Shown here one piece after another: positions 24,664 through 33,926 of a stretch of DNA of 58,868 nt. A model generated the notes under the pieces. That model searched no databases and was not told the origin of the DNA. It was given only the letters and a program-made list of their open reading frames with translations. A program made the translations under genes and the position numbers. The DNA is from Bacteroidetes bacterium HGW-Bacteroidetes-6. Its GTDB lineage: Bacteria > Bacteroidota > Bacteroidia > Bacteroidales > DTU049. The stretch spans positions 1 through 58,868 of the forward strand of contig PHDB01000017.1 in NCBI GenBank assembly GCA_002842495.1, in the 5' to 3' direction. Numbering within the stretch: the stretch's first letter is position 1; each line of letters begins with the position of its first letter.

Positions 24664-26442
24664 ATGTCCTCAACAAAAGTACTTGTGGGTTTGGCAAGCT
24701 GCGGAATCGCAGCTGGATCCAATAAAGTGTTCGATATCATCAAGGCATTAAAGGAAAACGACAACCTCAGTTTCGACCTGCAACGGACGGGTTGCATCGG
24801 GATGTGCTATCGCGAACCATTGGTTGAAGTTATCGACGAAACCGGAAGCTATCTGTATGGCGAAGTTACTCAGGAAACAGCAATTGAAATCATCAACAAG
24901 CATGTACGCGACAATGAGCCCGTACGTGAGTATATTGTTCGTACAGATCTTTTCGAATCGAAAGACGATATTTTCTGGAAAGGTCAGGTGAAAATTGCAC
25001 TTCGAAACTGTGGTGTCATTGACCCCGAAAATATTGATGACTATATTGAACGCGACGGCTACAAGGCCATGCAGAAAATTATTAGCAGCAACTATACCAG
25101 CGAAGATGTTATTCAGAACGTACTCGATTCGGGTTTACGCGGACGTGGCGGTGGTGGGTTTTCCACAGGAATGAAATGGAAGTTTGCTTATAACAGTAAA
25201 AATGAGAAAAAATATGTGATTTGCAATGCCGACGAAGGTGACCCCGGTGCATTTATGGATCGCAGTCTTATTGAAGGCGACCCACATGCAATCCTCGAAG
25301 GAATGACCATTGGTGCTTTTGCCATTGGCGCTACCGAAGGTGTTATCTATTGCCGTGCTGAATACCCACTTGCAATCAAACGTCTCAATATTGCCATTGG
25401 ACAAGCCCGTGAGCGCGGATACCTTGGGAAAAATATTTTTGGAAAAGAAGGATTCAATTTCGACTTGTATGTGAAAGAAGGAGCCGGGGCTTTTGTTTGC
25501 GGAGAGGAAACCGCTTTAATGGCTTCAATTGAAGGAGAGCGTGGCATGCCACGTCGACGTCCACCATTCCCGGCTGTTTCAGGGTTATTTAAAAAGCCAA
25601 CCAATATTAACAATGTTGAAACATGGGCTAATGTTCCATGGATTATAAATAATGGCCCCGAAAAATATGCCGCATATGGTTCCGAAAAGAGTAAGGGAAC
25701 CAAGGTTTTTGCGCTAGCCGGAAAAATAAAGCATGGTGGACTTGTGGAAGTTCCCATGGGTGTTCCACTTCGCGATGTTATTTTTAAACTCGGCGGAGGA
25801 ATCCAGGACGATAAGAGGTTTAAGGCTGTTCAACTCGGAGGCCCTTCGGGTGGCTGTATCCCTGAACATCTTCTTGACACCTTGGTTGATTATGATTCGG
25901 TTACAGCAACCGGTGCTATTATGGGATCGGGCGGTATGGTAGTGATGGACGAAACCACATGCATGGTTGATATGGCTCGCTTCTTCCTTGATTTCACTCA
26001 AAAAGAAAGTTGTGGAAAATGCACTTTCTGTCGTGTTGGAACCAAGCGAATGCTCGAAATTCTGACCCGAATAACACAAGGCGAAGGACGCGATGGCGAT
26101 ATCGAAACGCTTGAGGAATTGTCGGAACAGATCAAAACCAGCAGCTTGTGTGGTCTTGGCCAAACAGCTCCAAATCCTGTTCTTACAACCATCAAGTATT
26201 TCCGTCACGAATACGAAGCTCATATTTACGACAAGAAATGCCCGGCTCATAATTGTAAAAAGCTGGTAACCTACACTGTTGATGCCAACAATTGTACGGG
26301 TTGTACGGTTTGTGCAAAAAACTGCCCGACAAATGCCATCTCGGGCGAACGCAAGCAGTTGCATTCAATCGATCAGTCTGCCTGTATTAAATGCGGCGTG
26401 TGTTTCAGCAAGTGTAAATTCAATGCCATCAACCTTTCCTAA
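24664..26442 (+). CDS. NuoF/HydB-like FMN and NAD(H)-binding subunit
   Basis: The 592-residue protein starts with a thioredoxin-like 2Fe-2S domain (about 1-95, LASCGIAAGS and RTGCIGMC). The NuoF core follows (about 100-430) with GLRGRGGGGFSTG (NADH/FMN site) and CNADEGDPGAFMDR. An SLBB part comes next, then the 4Fe-4S motif ESCGKCTFCRVGT, and at the C-terminus two ferredoxin-type 4Fe-4S clusters (CTGCTVCAKNCP, CIKCGVCFSKC). This is the layout of HndC/HydB in soluble NAD(P)-linked hydrogenases and transhydrogenases. In such bifurcating enzymes the FMN splits electron pairs. It is operonic with its neighbours. Confidence 0.93.
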   Translation: MSSTKVLVGLASCGIAAGSNKVFDIIKALKENDNLSFDLQRTGCIGMCYREPLVEVIDETGSYLYGEVTQETAIEIINKHVRDNEPVREYIVRTDLFESKDDIFWKGQVKIALRNCGVIDPENIDDYIERDGYKAMQKIISSNYTSEDVIQNVLDSGLRGRGGGGFSTGMKWKFAYNSKNEKKYVICNADEGDPGAFMDRSLIEGDPHAILEGMTIGAFAIGATEGVIYCRAEYPLAIKRLNIAIGQARERGYLGKNIFGKEGFNFDLYVKEGAGAFVCGEETALMASIEGERGMPRRRPPFPAVSGLFKKPTNINNVETWANVPWIINNGPEKYAAYGSEKSKGTKVFALAGKIKHGGLVEVPMGVPLRDVIFKLGGGIQDDKRFKAVQLGGPSGGCIPEHLLDTLVDYDSVTATGAIMGSGGMVVMDETTCMVDMARFFLDFTQKESCGKCTFCRVGTKRMLEILTRITQGEGRDGDIETLEELSEQIKTSSLCGLGQTAPNPVLTTIKYFRHEYEAHIYDKKCPAHNCKKLVTYTVDANNCTGCTVCAKNCPTNAISGERKQLHSIDQSACIKCGVCFSKCKFNAINLS

Positions 26443-26462
26443 CCCAAGTAAAAAAGAAAATC

Positions 26463-29400
26463 ATGGATACTCTCAATGTTATCTTAAACGGAAAAAACGT
26501 TACGGCAAACCCAGGTGAAAGCATTCTCGATCTGGCAACCCGTCACGGATATAATATCCCTACTTTGTGTCACGATCCACGCCTGGAACCATTCTCTTCG
26601 TGCTTTATTTGTGTTGTTCACGTTCAAGGAATGCGTGGCTTCCAGCCTTCGTGCTCGACCAAAGTAACAGAAGGAATGGTGATTGAATCCGAACGCGAAG
26701 ATGTAAAGAAAAGTCGCAAAATGGCTCTCGATTTACTGCTTAGTAACCACTACGCCGACTGTATCGGTCCTTGCAAGGAAACCTGTCCTGCCAATGTAGA
26801 TGTACAGGGCTATATTTCACTCATCGAAAAGGGAATGTATAGTGAAGCAATAGGCCTCATCAAAGAAGCAAACCCATTACCAGCTATTTGTGGTCGCGTA
26901 TGTGTGCGCCCTTGCGAACTGGCTTGTCGCCGTAATTTACTTGGCGAAGACACCGGAGTTGGAATTGATTATCTGAAGCGCTATGCAGCTGACCGCGATT
27001 TAGAATCGGCCGAACATTACAAGCCTGAAGTGGCTCCTGCAACTGGTAAAAAAGTTGCCGTCATTGGTGGAGGTCCCGGTGGCCTATCGGCTGCATACTG
27101 GCTTGCTCAAAAAGGTCATAAAGTAGATATTTACGAAGCAATGCCACATCCCGGTGGTTGGTTACGCTATGGTATTCCCGAATACCGCTTGCCAAACGAA
27201 CTTATCGATCGCGAAATTGCTACCATTACCGAACTGGGCGTTACTATTTTCACCAATAAAAAGTTAGGCGAAAATATTTCATATCAGGAAATCAAGTCGA
27301 ACTACGATGCAACAATTTTGACCATTGGTTCGCAAAAAGGTACACTTGTTGGTGTCGAAGGCGAAGATGCCGACGGAGTTTTCAGTGGTATCGATTTTCT
27401 GCGCAACATGGAAGCTACAGGTCAGCGCTACGATTTCACCGGAAAGAAAATTGCAGTTGTTGGTGGAGGAAATACAGCTATGGACTGTTGTCGAACCTCT
27501 ATCCGCTGCGGTTCTACCGAAGTGTATGTAATTTACCGCCGTACCGAAGCCGAAATGCCTGCCAATCCAATCGAGATTCACGAGTCGAAACTCGAAGGCG
27601 TGAAATATCTTTTCCTGACCAATCCAACCAAAATCAACAAAACCGACGATGGAAAACTGAAATCGGTGGTTTGTCAGAAAATGGAATTGGGCGAACCCGA
27701 TGCTTCTGGACGTCGTCGCCCTGTTCCTGTTGAAGGTTCGGATGTTGAAATCGAAGTCGATTATATCCTTGCTGCCATCGGTCAGAAAACCGATGTGAAT
27801 TTTATCGACAACATCAACGAGTTTTCCGGAAACGGAGAATTGAAACTTACCCGCTGGGGCGACATTGAAGCCGACAAAGATACCATGTGTACAAGTATTC
27901 CTGGCGTTTTTGCTGCCGGTGATGGTGTTACTGGTCCTGCAACAGCAATTGCTGCCATTGCACAGGCAAAAATAGCAGTAAACAGCTGTCATCAATTCCT
28001 GACAGGCCAACCAATTGTGGCTGCCGAGAAAGAATTTTTCAGCCGCAAAGAAAACTTCCGCAAACAAGAACCTGCTGAATACACCAATCGGTTCAAACGT
28101 CAGCTGCGTGAAGAAATGCCGGTTCTCGACCCAAAAGATCGTCTCAATTTCAACGAAGTTGAGCTTGGCTATGCCTCGTGCGATGTAGCATCGAAAGAAA
28201 CAGGACGCTGCCTCGAATGTGGTTGCGGAGCTCTTTATACCTGCGACCTCAAGCAATATGCAACCGAATACAATGCTGAGCAAACCAAATTTGCAGGTTC
28301 TTTCAAAGAGCATCGTATCGATTTTTCGCATCCGTATATCGAAATCGATCAGAATAAATGTATTCTTTGTGGACGCTGTATCCGTATTTGCAACGAAGTT
28401 GTCGGTGCATCTGCTCTCGGATTTGTGAATCGTGGCTTCGATACATATGTTGCTCCTGCAATGGGTCTAAGTCTTAAAGATACCCATTGCGAAAGCTGTG
28501 GAATGTGTGTTTCAACCTGCCCAACTGGTGCTATTGCCGAGAATAAACTTTTCAAGCCAGGTCCTGTAAAAACCGATACATTCAACACTATTTGCAGCAT
28601 TTGTTCTGTGGGTTGCGAGCTCGAAGTGCATCACAAAAGTGATTTTGTTTTTGGAATCAGCGGTGCCAAAGGTCAGGTGAATGCCGACGGAAATCTTTGT
28701 CATGGAGGACGTTTTGCTTACGAATACATGAACGATGGAAGTCGCATTCTGAATCCAAAACTCAAAGAAAACGGTCAGTGGAAAGACATCAGCTGGGACG
28801 AAGCTTTTGCGGTTATCGAAAAGCAAATCAAATCGGTTGAGCCAGCTCAGAATGCTTTTATGGCCGGTGCACGTCTATCGAACGAAGAGATGTACTATAT
28901 TCAGAAAATTGCCCGCGCTGGTGTTAAAACCAACAACATCAGCAGTTTCCATTACATGGAACGCGGCAAAGGATTCAGTATCAACAGTATCGATAATGTG
29001 CCATTTGCAGATATCAAAGGAGCAACAGCCATTTATGTATTAGGACCAGAAGTGGTTATGATTAATGGCGTTGCAGGTTTCTTTATTCAGAATGCCCGCC
29101 ATCTGAAAGGAATTCCTGTTACTTTAATCAAACGAGGCGAAAATCCATTGATGGACCACAAAGCCGACAAAGTGATAAAGGTGAATTCGCATTATTCATT
29201 GATTAAAGCTATGAACTATTATTTGCTTGAAAAAGGAGAGCAAAACAATTTGTTTATCAGTGGTCGCACAAAGGGATTCGACGAGTACAAGACTGCTTTG
29301 ATGAAGGAAGAATATGCAGTCATGGTTGCAGCGTCTGGTATGCCGCAAGCCGATCTTGAAAAACTTGCCGATGAATTCAACAACAACACCAATGCTGTAA

Positions 29401-30149
29401 TGGTTTACAGCGAGAATGGCGCCTCATCGAATCTGGCTCTCGAAATTAATAATTTGATGCTGATTACCGGAAAACTCGGAAAAACTTCGTCGGGAGTAAT
29501 TTCTCTTAAAACCAAAAACAATTCTCAGGGATTGCGCGACATGGGTATTTGTCCGAAAACGGCTCCAGGCCGTCGCTATTTGGGTGATGCAATTCCATTG
29601 CTCGAACAAAAATGGAGTGTTAGTGGTTTGCCGACCGAAAGCAATTACAGCATACGTGAGCGATTGATGAATTACGAAGTGAAAAATCTGTTCATCTTTG
29701 GCGAAGATCCTGTTGGAACTACGATGAACCAGAAGGAAATGAACGATTTGTTGTTCAATACACCTTTTGTTGTGGTTGCCGATTATTTCATGACACCATC
29801 GGCTGAGACTGCGAACCTTGTATTGCCCACGGCTTTCCCATTCGAAACAGGCGGAACCTTCACCAATACACAGCGGGTACTTCAGCATTTTGTTGCTGCC
29901 CTGAAACCAAAAACAGGGCTTGATAATATTGCCTTACTCAATGGAATAGCTACCAGGCTTGGATTGAAACCCTTCGGTACAGCCGATGAGGTTTTCGAGG
30001 AAATCGCCTCGCTGTTGCCAACCGAAACCGAAACAACTCACGAGTTTGTTGTTACCGATTTTGACAATCCTCGTAATACTTTTGGCTTTGGAGCCGATAG
30101 TATTATTGCCCGTCATCAGCAAAAATTGATGCAATTAATGAAAAATTAA
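26463..30149 (+). CDS. Fused NuoG-type / GltD-NfnB-type / molybdopterin-fold redox subunit
   Basis: The 1228-residue protein is an uncommon fusion. Residues 1-75 are a 2Fe-2S domain (C36, C47, C50, C64). Residues 95-160 carry GltD-type cysteines (CIGPCKETC; C143, C147, C151, C155). Residues 195-520 are the two-Rossmann FAD/NADPH flavoprotein of GltD/NfnB (VIGGGPGGLSAAY, VVGGGNTAMDC, FAAGDGVTGPATA). Residues 620-700 hold two ferredoxin clusters. Residues 705-1228 are a molybdopterin-oxidoreductase fold with its own 4Fe-4S (ICSICSVGC ... NLC). Where formate dehydrogenases keep Cys or Sec, this protein reads SFHYMERG (about residue 828), so Mo/W catalysis is unlikely. It probably links NAD(H), NADP(H) and ferredoxin. 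Confidence 0.88.
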   Translation: MDTLNVILNGKNVTANPGESILDLATRHGYNIPTLCHDPRLEPFSSCFICVVHVQGMRGFQPSCSTKVTEGMVIESEREDVKKSRKMALDLLLSNHYADCIGPCKETCPANVDVQGYISLIEKGMYSEAIGLIKEANPLPAICGRVCVRPCELACRRNLLGEDTGVGIDYLKRYAADRDLESAEHYKPEVAPATGKKVAVIGGGPGGLSAAYWLAQKGHKVDIYEAMPHPGGWLRYGIPEYRLPNELIDREIATITELGVTIFTNKKLGENISYQEIKSNYDATILTIGSQKGTLVGVEGEDADGVFSGIDFLRNMEATGQRYDFTGKKIAVVGGGNTAMDCCRTSIRCGSTEVYVIYRRTEAEMPANPIEIHESKLEGVKYLFLTNPTKINKTDDGKLKSVVCQKMELGEPDASGRRRPVPVEGSDVEIEVDYILAAIGQKTDVNFIDNINEFSGNGELKLTRWGDIEADKDTMCTSIPGVFAAGDGVTGPATAIAAIAQAKIAVNSCHQFLTGQPIVAAEKEFFSRKENFRKQEPAEYTNRFKRQLREEMPVLDPKDRLNFNEVELGYASCDVASKETGRCLECGCGALYTCDLKQYATEYNAEQTKFAGSFKEHRIDFSHPYIEIDQNKCILCGRCIRICNEVVGASALGFVNRGFDTYVAPAMGLSLKDTHCESCGMCVSTCPTGAIAENKLFKPGPVKTDTFNTICSICSVGCELEVHHKSDFVFGISGAKGQVNADGNLCHGGRFAYEYMNDGSRILNPKLKENGQWKDISWDEAFAVIEKQIKSVEPAQNAFMAGARLSNEEMYYIQKIARAGVKTNNISSFHYMERGKGFSINSIDNVPFADIKGATAIYVLGPEVVMINGVAGFFIQNARHLKGIPVTLIKRGENPLMDHKADKVIKVNSHYSLIKAMNYYLLEKGEQNNLFISGRTKGFDEYKTALMKEEYAVMVAASGMPQADLEKLADEFNNNTNAVMVYSENGASSNLALEINNLMLITGKLGKTSSGVISLKTKNNSQGLRDMGICPKTAPGRRYLGDAIPLLEQKWSVSGLPTESNYSIRERLMNYEVKNLFIFGEDPVGTTMNQKEMNDLLFNTPFVVVADYFMTPSAETANLVLPTAFPFETGGTFTNTQRVLQHFVAALKPKTGLDNIALLNGIATRLGLKPFGTADEVFEEIASLLPTETETTHEFVVTDFDNPRNTFGFGADSIIARHQQKLMQLMKN

Positions 30150-30160
30150 AACCCACAAGT

Positions 30161-30616
30161 ATGGAAAAGTTCGAATCGTTAAATCATATCCTTGACTTTG
30201 CAATGGGTCAGGAACAGAGTGCTGTCGATTTTTACACCAAGCTGGCCACCAATGCTCGTTCGACCGACATGAAAAGCATCTTCGAGCAATTTGCTCGCGA
30301 AGAAATTGGCCACAAAGCTCGTTTGACTAAAATCAAAGAAGAGCAACTGTTCAATTTGCCAAAGGAAAAAGTGGCCGACATGAAAATTGCAGACTATGTT
30401 GCCTATCCGGAGCTTGGCGAAAATATTACCTACGACGAAGCTCTGAAAGTAGCGATGGCTCGCGAAAAAGCTGCTTTTAAACTCTATAGCCGTTTGGCCG
30501 ATATTGCCGATAACGATGCCATGCGCGAAATTTTTGAATTTCTTGCACAGGAAGAATCGAAACACAAATTGCGTTTCGAATTGGAATACGACGAGTTTGT
30601 ACTGAGAGAGAATTGA
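30161..30616 (+). CDS. Ferritin-like diiron protein (rubrerythrin-type helical bundle)
   Basis: The 151-residue protein is a four-helix ferritin-like bundle. Two E-x-x-H iron motifs (REEIGHKAR and QEESKHKLR) and two partner helices with EQSAVDFY and AREKAAFKLY form the expected diiron site. There is no C-terminal rubredoxin domain, unlike classical rubrerythrin. Such proteins reduce peroxide or handle iron in anaerobes. It starts 11 bases after the large redox subunit, so it is co-transcribed and may protect or take electrons from the complex; that link is inferred. Confidence 0.85.
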   Translation: MEKFESLNHILDFAMGQEQSAVDFYTKLATNARSTDMKSIFEQFAREEIGHKARLTKIKEEQLFNLPKEKVADMKIADYVAYPELGENITYDEALKVAMAREKAAFKLYSRLADIADNDAMREIFEFLAQEESKHKLRFELEYDEFVLREN

Positions 30617-30683
30617 TTTTCACGAAGCATTCAATATTGATTGAATAGTTCCATCTGCTACAGTAATTACAGTGGTATTTTTT

Positions 30684-30720
30684 ACACGCGTATTCTCAAT
30701 AGAGCATACGCGTGTTTCTT
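30684..30720 (+). terminator. Terminator of the redox operon
   Basis: ACACGCGTAT and ATACGCGTGT form a perfect 10-bp stem with a 12-base loop, followed by TTCTTTTC. A second hairpin (ATCGAG-AAAGG-CTCGAT, 30725-30741, then TTTT) follows directly and could act as a backup. Confidence 0.7.
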
Positions 30721-30809
30721 TTCGATCGAGAAAGGCTCGATTTTTGTTGCTGTGGCCGTCGCAAATGTCAATTGGTTAAATAATTTGTCGGCTGAATTAT
30801 TATCAACCA

Positions 30810-30840
30810 TTGTTTTTCAGCTACCTGTTTGCTATTTTTG
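30810..30840 (+). promoter_or_regulatory. Promoter of small secreted protein gene
   Basis: TTG at 30810-30812, a 20-base spacer and TATTTTTG at 30833-30840 fit the consensus, 19 bases before the ATG. Confidence 0.65.
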
Positions 30841-30859
30841 CATTGATAAAATATAAGTC

Positions 30860-31288
30860 ATGAAAAATCTCTTCGTTTCAATTCTTCTTCTTTTATCGCT
30901 TCAGTTTGCTGCTCATGCTCAGCAAATAGATATGTTTGGCAACATCGAGTATCATCTTGATCTTAAAGCCAATAAAGCTACTATTCAGGTTGAGAAAATC
31001 AAAAACCACAACGCCGATGGCAGCTGTGGCACCTTAAAACTGGTTTTATTTTTTACAACAGAAAAATATGTTTCCGGCGAACTTAATGGTTATATTGTTT
31101 CTGAATACCAACTCAGTGATGTCCTGAAAGGTGGTGAGTATTTTTACAAAATAAAACGCACAGTCGATTTTGTAAGTCCGCCAGCCGGACAATATTTTGT
31201 AACACTGGTTTTAACCGAATGGAATGGCACAGAAAGCACTTTGGCCGATTTTATCAATTTCAAACAACAGGTTACAATTAAAGAGTGA
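30860..31288 (+). CDS. Small secreted protein of unknown function
   Basis: The 142-residue protein has a clear signal peptide (1-20, QFAAHAQ). A beta-rich domain of about 120 residues follows, with alternating strands such as GTLKLVLFFTTEKYVSGELNGYIVSEYQL and GQYFVTLVLTEWNG. The pattern suggests an Ig-like or lipocalin-like periplasmic or surface domain, but I do not recognise a family. It has its own promoter and a weak terminator hairpin after the stop (31304-31320, TTGAAG-CTTCAA). Confidence 0.6.
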   Translation: MKNLFVSILLLLSLQFAAHAQQIDMFGNIEYHLDLKANKATIQVEKIKNHNADGSCGTLKLVLFFTTEKYVSGELNGYIVSEYQLSDVLKGGEYFYKIKRTVDFVSPPAGQYFVTLVLTEWNGTESTLADFINFKQQVTIKE

Positions 31289-31303
31289 ATTCCCTGACTT
31301 AAA

Positions 31304-31332
31304 TTGAAGTTTTTCTTCAATACTTATTTTTC
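31304..31332. terminator. Weak hairpin terminator between convergent genes
   Basis: TTGAAG, loop TTTTT, CTTCAA, then a T-rich stretch. The stem has only 6 A/T-rich pairs. Confidence 0.45.
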
Positions 31333-31998
31333 CATTGCCACAATGCGGCCGCATTTATAGTAACGTTTTGAATAATAATCTTCGTCTAGACAACTAATCA
31401 TGACTCCTTTATTTACTGTGGCATGAATGAAACGTCGGTTGCCCAGATATAAAGCTACATGTCCAACAGTTTGGAAATTGATTTTGAAAAATAAAATATC
31501 GCCCAGGCAGGCTTTGTTAAGGTCGATAAAACGCACATCTTTTTGCATGTCGTTGGCACTTCGGTTGAGCGAAATACCGTATAGATTTTTGTACATCGTC
31601 TGAATCATCCCACTACAATCGGTGCCTTTTTTACTTTCGCCACCATATACGTAGGGTGTTCCCAACCAGGTATCAATTTCTTCGATGAATTTTACGTCCT
31701 CGTTACCAGTAAGCTCAATATTCCATTTCTCGCTATACTTTTTGTAAACACCCGAAGTAGTCCTTGTATCGATATCGCGCTTGCTTGCCGTTGTATCGTT
31801 ACGATGCTTTGTGGCAGCTGTATCGTTGCGATGCGCTATTCGCGGATTTTTACGATTATCGTTAACCGTACGTGGAGGTCCGTGTGTTTCGAGCTGCCGC
31901 TCCTTGATGTGTTCGCGCAAGCCAGCACACGATGCCAGCAACACAGGTGTCAGCACGATGATGGCAAATCGGATATGTCGGAATTTCGGCAGCATCAT
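31324..31998 (-). CDS. NlpC/P60 (C40) peptidoglycan endopeptidase lipoprotein
   Basis: The 224-residue protein has a lipoprotein signal (lipobox VLLASC, Cys24), a polar linker with a direct repeat (RNDTAATKH / RNDTTASKR, residues 57-74) and a C-terminal NlpC/P60 domain (about 100-224). Cys128 in GTDCSGM is the catalytic cysteine, His180 in VGHVALYLG the catalytic histidine, and His192 follows in FIHA. It cuts peptide stems of peptidoglycan from the inner face of the outer membrane. Two adjacent ATGs (31998, 31995) could start it. It is divergent from the flippase-like gene. Confidence 0.9.
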   Translation of the reverse strand: MMLPKFRHIRFAIIVLTPVLLASCAGLREHIKERQLETHGPPRTVNDNRKNPRIAHRNDTAATKHRNDTTASKRDIDTRTTSGVYKKYSEKWNIELTGNEDVKFIEEIDTWLGTPYVYGGESKKGTDCSGMIQTMYKNLYGISLNRSANDMQKDVRFIDLNKACLGDILFFKINFQTVGHVALYLGNRRFIHATVNKGVMISCLDEDYYSKRYYKCGRIVAMEK

Positions 31999-32099
31999 TC
32001 AAAAATACAACGAAAACAAGTCTTCCGAAAGTGTGTTTATTGTTTTGTTTCAACTTTGCAATGTTGATGAATCGAATTTGTTCTTATCTTCGTTGTCTC

Positions 32100-33137
32100 A
32101 TGGAAAACGGTAATCAGTTAAAAGTTTTGAGCTATTTTTCAGCATGGCGAATTCTAATTCCCATTGCTTTAGGACTGGGTATTTCGGGCTTCATGATTGG
32201 TCGTTCGGTGAATGCCGATGTTTTCAATCAGGTCGATTGGGGTCTCAAGACTATTTTTTGGCTTACCATCGCTGTTTTCTGCTTGCTTCTGCGCGATTTG
32301 ATGAATATGATCCGTATTCGTCACCTCACAGGAAAGCGTTTGAGTTGGAAACAGGTCTTTCAGATAATTATGCTGTGGGAATTTGGATCATCGGTTACTC
32401 CGGCTGTTATTGGCGGAGGTGCCGTGGCTTTTTTCATTGTACACAAAGAAGGAATTCCTTTTGGTCGTAGCACAGCCGTTGTGATGATAACTTCACTTTT
32501 CGATGAATTATTTTTTGTACTAACTGTCCCTTTTATTTTTTTAATTCTCCGGTCGCAAGGATTTCTCGGAGCTACACTTGCTGGCCTTCCTTTGTCGCAA
32601 GAGTGGGTCTTTTGGCTTGGATATTTTTATATCGTATTTTTGATGCTATTCATCATAACTACTGTTTTTATTCTACCTCAACAGTTTAAAAAACTGATTA
32701 TTTTTCTATTTCAGTTTCCTTTCTTACGCCGATGGAGATCGAAAGCCGAAAAAATGGGTAACGATCTTATTATTGCCAGTCGCGAAATGCGTGGACAAAG
32801 CATTCTTTTTTGGATCAAAACCTTGCTTGTTACTTTCATTGCCTGGACTGCACGTTTTTTTATCATCAATTGCATCATCATGGCATTCATGCCTGGCGTC
32901 GACCACTTTGCACTATTCTCGCGCCAAATGATTATGTGGGTGGTTATGCTCATAAGCCCAACTCCAGGAGCCAGTGGCGTTGCAGAGTGGATGTTTTCCG
33001 ATTATCTAGGAATGTTTATTGTGGCTGGAATGGCTCCATTGCTTGCTGTTATCTGGCGCCTAATGACTTTCTACTACTACCTCATTATGGGAAGTCTGGT
33101 TTTGCCCGTTTGGGTGCGACGAGTTTTTAATAATTAA
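32100..33137 (+). CDS. Flippase-like integral membrane protein (LPG synthase transmembrane / UPF0104 family)
   Basis: From the ATG at 32100 the protein has 345 residues with about eight membrane segments. It carries the family landmarks MIRIRHLTGKRLSW, GSSVTPAVIGGGAVAFFIVHKEG, and SPTPGASGVAEW near the C-terminus. This matches the membrane part of lysylphosphatidylglycerol synthase and related flippase-like proteins; the soluble aminoacyl-transferase domain is absent. It probably moves or binds lipid in the inner membrane. Upstream in-frame starts exist from 32031, but they add non-membrane sequence and are less likely. Confidence 0.85.
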   Translation: MENGNQLKVLSYFSAWRILIPIALGLGISGFMIGRSVNADVFNQVDWGLKTIFWLTIAVFCLLLRDLMNMIRIRHLTGKRLSWKQVFQIIMLWEFGSSVTPAVIGGGAVAFFIVHKEGIPFGRSTAVVMITSLFDELFFVLTVPFIFLILRSQGFLGATLAGLPLSQEWVFWLGYFYIVFLMLFIITTVFILPQQFKKLIIFLFQFPFLRRWRSKAEKMGNDLIIASREMRGQSILFWIKTLLVTFIAWTARFFIINCIIMAFMPGVDHFALFSRQMIMWVVMLISPTPGASGVAEWMFSDYLGMFIVAGMAPLLAVIWRLMTFYYYLIMGSLVLPVWVRRVFNN

Positions 33138-33180
33138 AAAGCGGACGATTCATATATGAAACGCCCGCTTTCAGTTTTTT
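33138..33180. terminator. Bidirectional terminator hairpin
   Basis: AAAGCGG pairs with CCGCTTT around an inner TTCATATATGAA palindrome, followed by a T run. It lies between the convergent flippase-like and FKBP genes. Confidence 0.7.
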
Positions 33181-33192
33181 AATTACCAATAT

Positions 33193-33924
33193 CTATTGGA
33201 AACTCAGCAATTCTACTTTAAAAATCAATGTAGAGCCCGCTGGGATGCTTGGAATTGAGCGATCACCATAACCAAGCTCACTGGGAATATACAATTCGTA
33301 CATCGAACCAACATTCATCAGTTGTAAGCCTTCTGTCCAGCCTTTAATTACCTGATCAAGACCAAACGAAATGGGTTCATTGCGTTCGTAGCTGCTGTCG
33401 AAGATGGTTCCATCAATCAGGCGACCTTCGTAGTTTACAGTTACTTTGCTGGTTGGGCCAGGGTTTGCGCCGGTTCCTTCGCGAAGCACTTTGTATTGTA
33501 AACCGCTGGCAGTAGTTTTCACACCTTCTTTGGTTTTATTGGCTTCGAGAAACAGACGGCCTTTTTCTTTGTTCCCTGCTGCCTCAACCGAAGCAGTTTG
33601 CTGTTGTTTCAGCTGCATTTCTTTCTGAAAGCGACCCATCACTTCCTGAAACTGCTCTTGGGTAAACATAGTGTCGGTACCAGCCATGCCATCACGCATT
33701 CCGGCAATAATCAGATCAAGGCTAATATCGAGATTGTTGGCTTTAAAACTTTTAGCAATATCAGTCCCAATCATGTAACTAACAGTGTCTCTGAACGATG
33801 CTATCGGAGCAACGGTTTGGGTTGTTTTGCATGCTCCATCGTTGTGGTCGCAGCATGTTTTCTTGGAAGTATTGCACGAGGCAAAGCCAATAGCTACCAA
33901 TGCAATGATGAACAGGTTTTTCAT
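33193..33924 (-). CDS. FKBP-type peptidyl-prolyl isomerase lipoprotein
   Basis: The 243-residue protein has a lipoprotein signal peptide (lipobox FASC, Cys17). An FKBP N-terminal dimerisation domain follows (about 40-135, SYMIGTDIAKSFKANNLDISLDL), then the FKBP catalytic domain (about 140-243, KVTVNYEGRLIDGTIFDSS, VIKGWTEGLQLM, YGDRSIPSIPAGSTLIFKVELL). It speeds proline isomerisation in envelope proteins, as in FkpA/Mip. It starts 2 bases after the PstS-like gene, so the two share a transcript. Confidence 0.93.
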   Translation of the reverse strand: MKNLFIIALVAIGFASCNTSKKTCCDHNDGACKTTQTVAPIASFRDTVSYMIGTDIAKSFKANNLDISLDLIIAGMRDGMAGTDTMFTQEQFQEVMGRFQKEMQLKQQQTASVEAAGNKEKGRLFLEANKTKEGVKTTASGLQYKVLREGTGANPGPTSKVTVNYEGRLIDGTIFDSSYERNEPISFGLDQVIKGWTEGLQLMNVGSMYELYIPSELGYGDRSIPSIPAGSTLIFKVELLSFQ

Positions 33925-33926
33925 TT

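Noticed and set aside
27279..28331. 350-codon open frame on the minus strand
   Set aside because: It is antisense to the well-supported redox fusion gene and has the low-complexity F/C/S composition of a shadow frame.
26463..30149. Formate dehydrogenase alpha subunit
   Set aside because: The catalytic Cys/Sec position is replaced (SFHYMERG), and the GltD-type domain points to NADPH-linked electron transfer.
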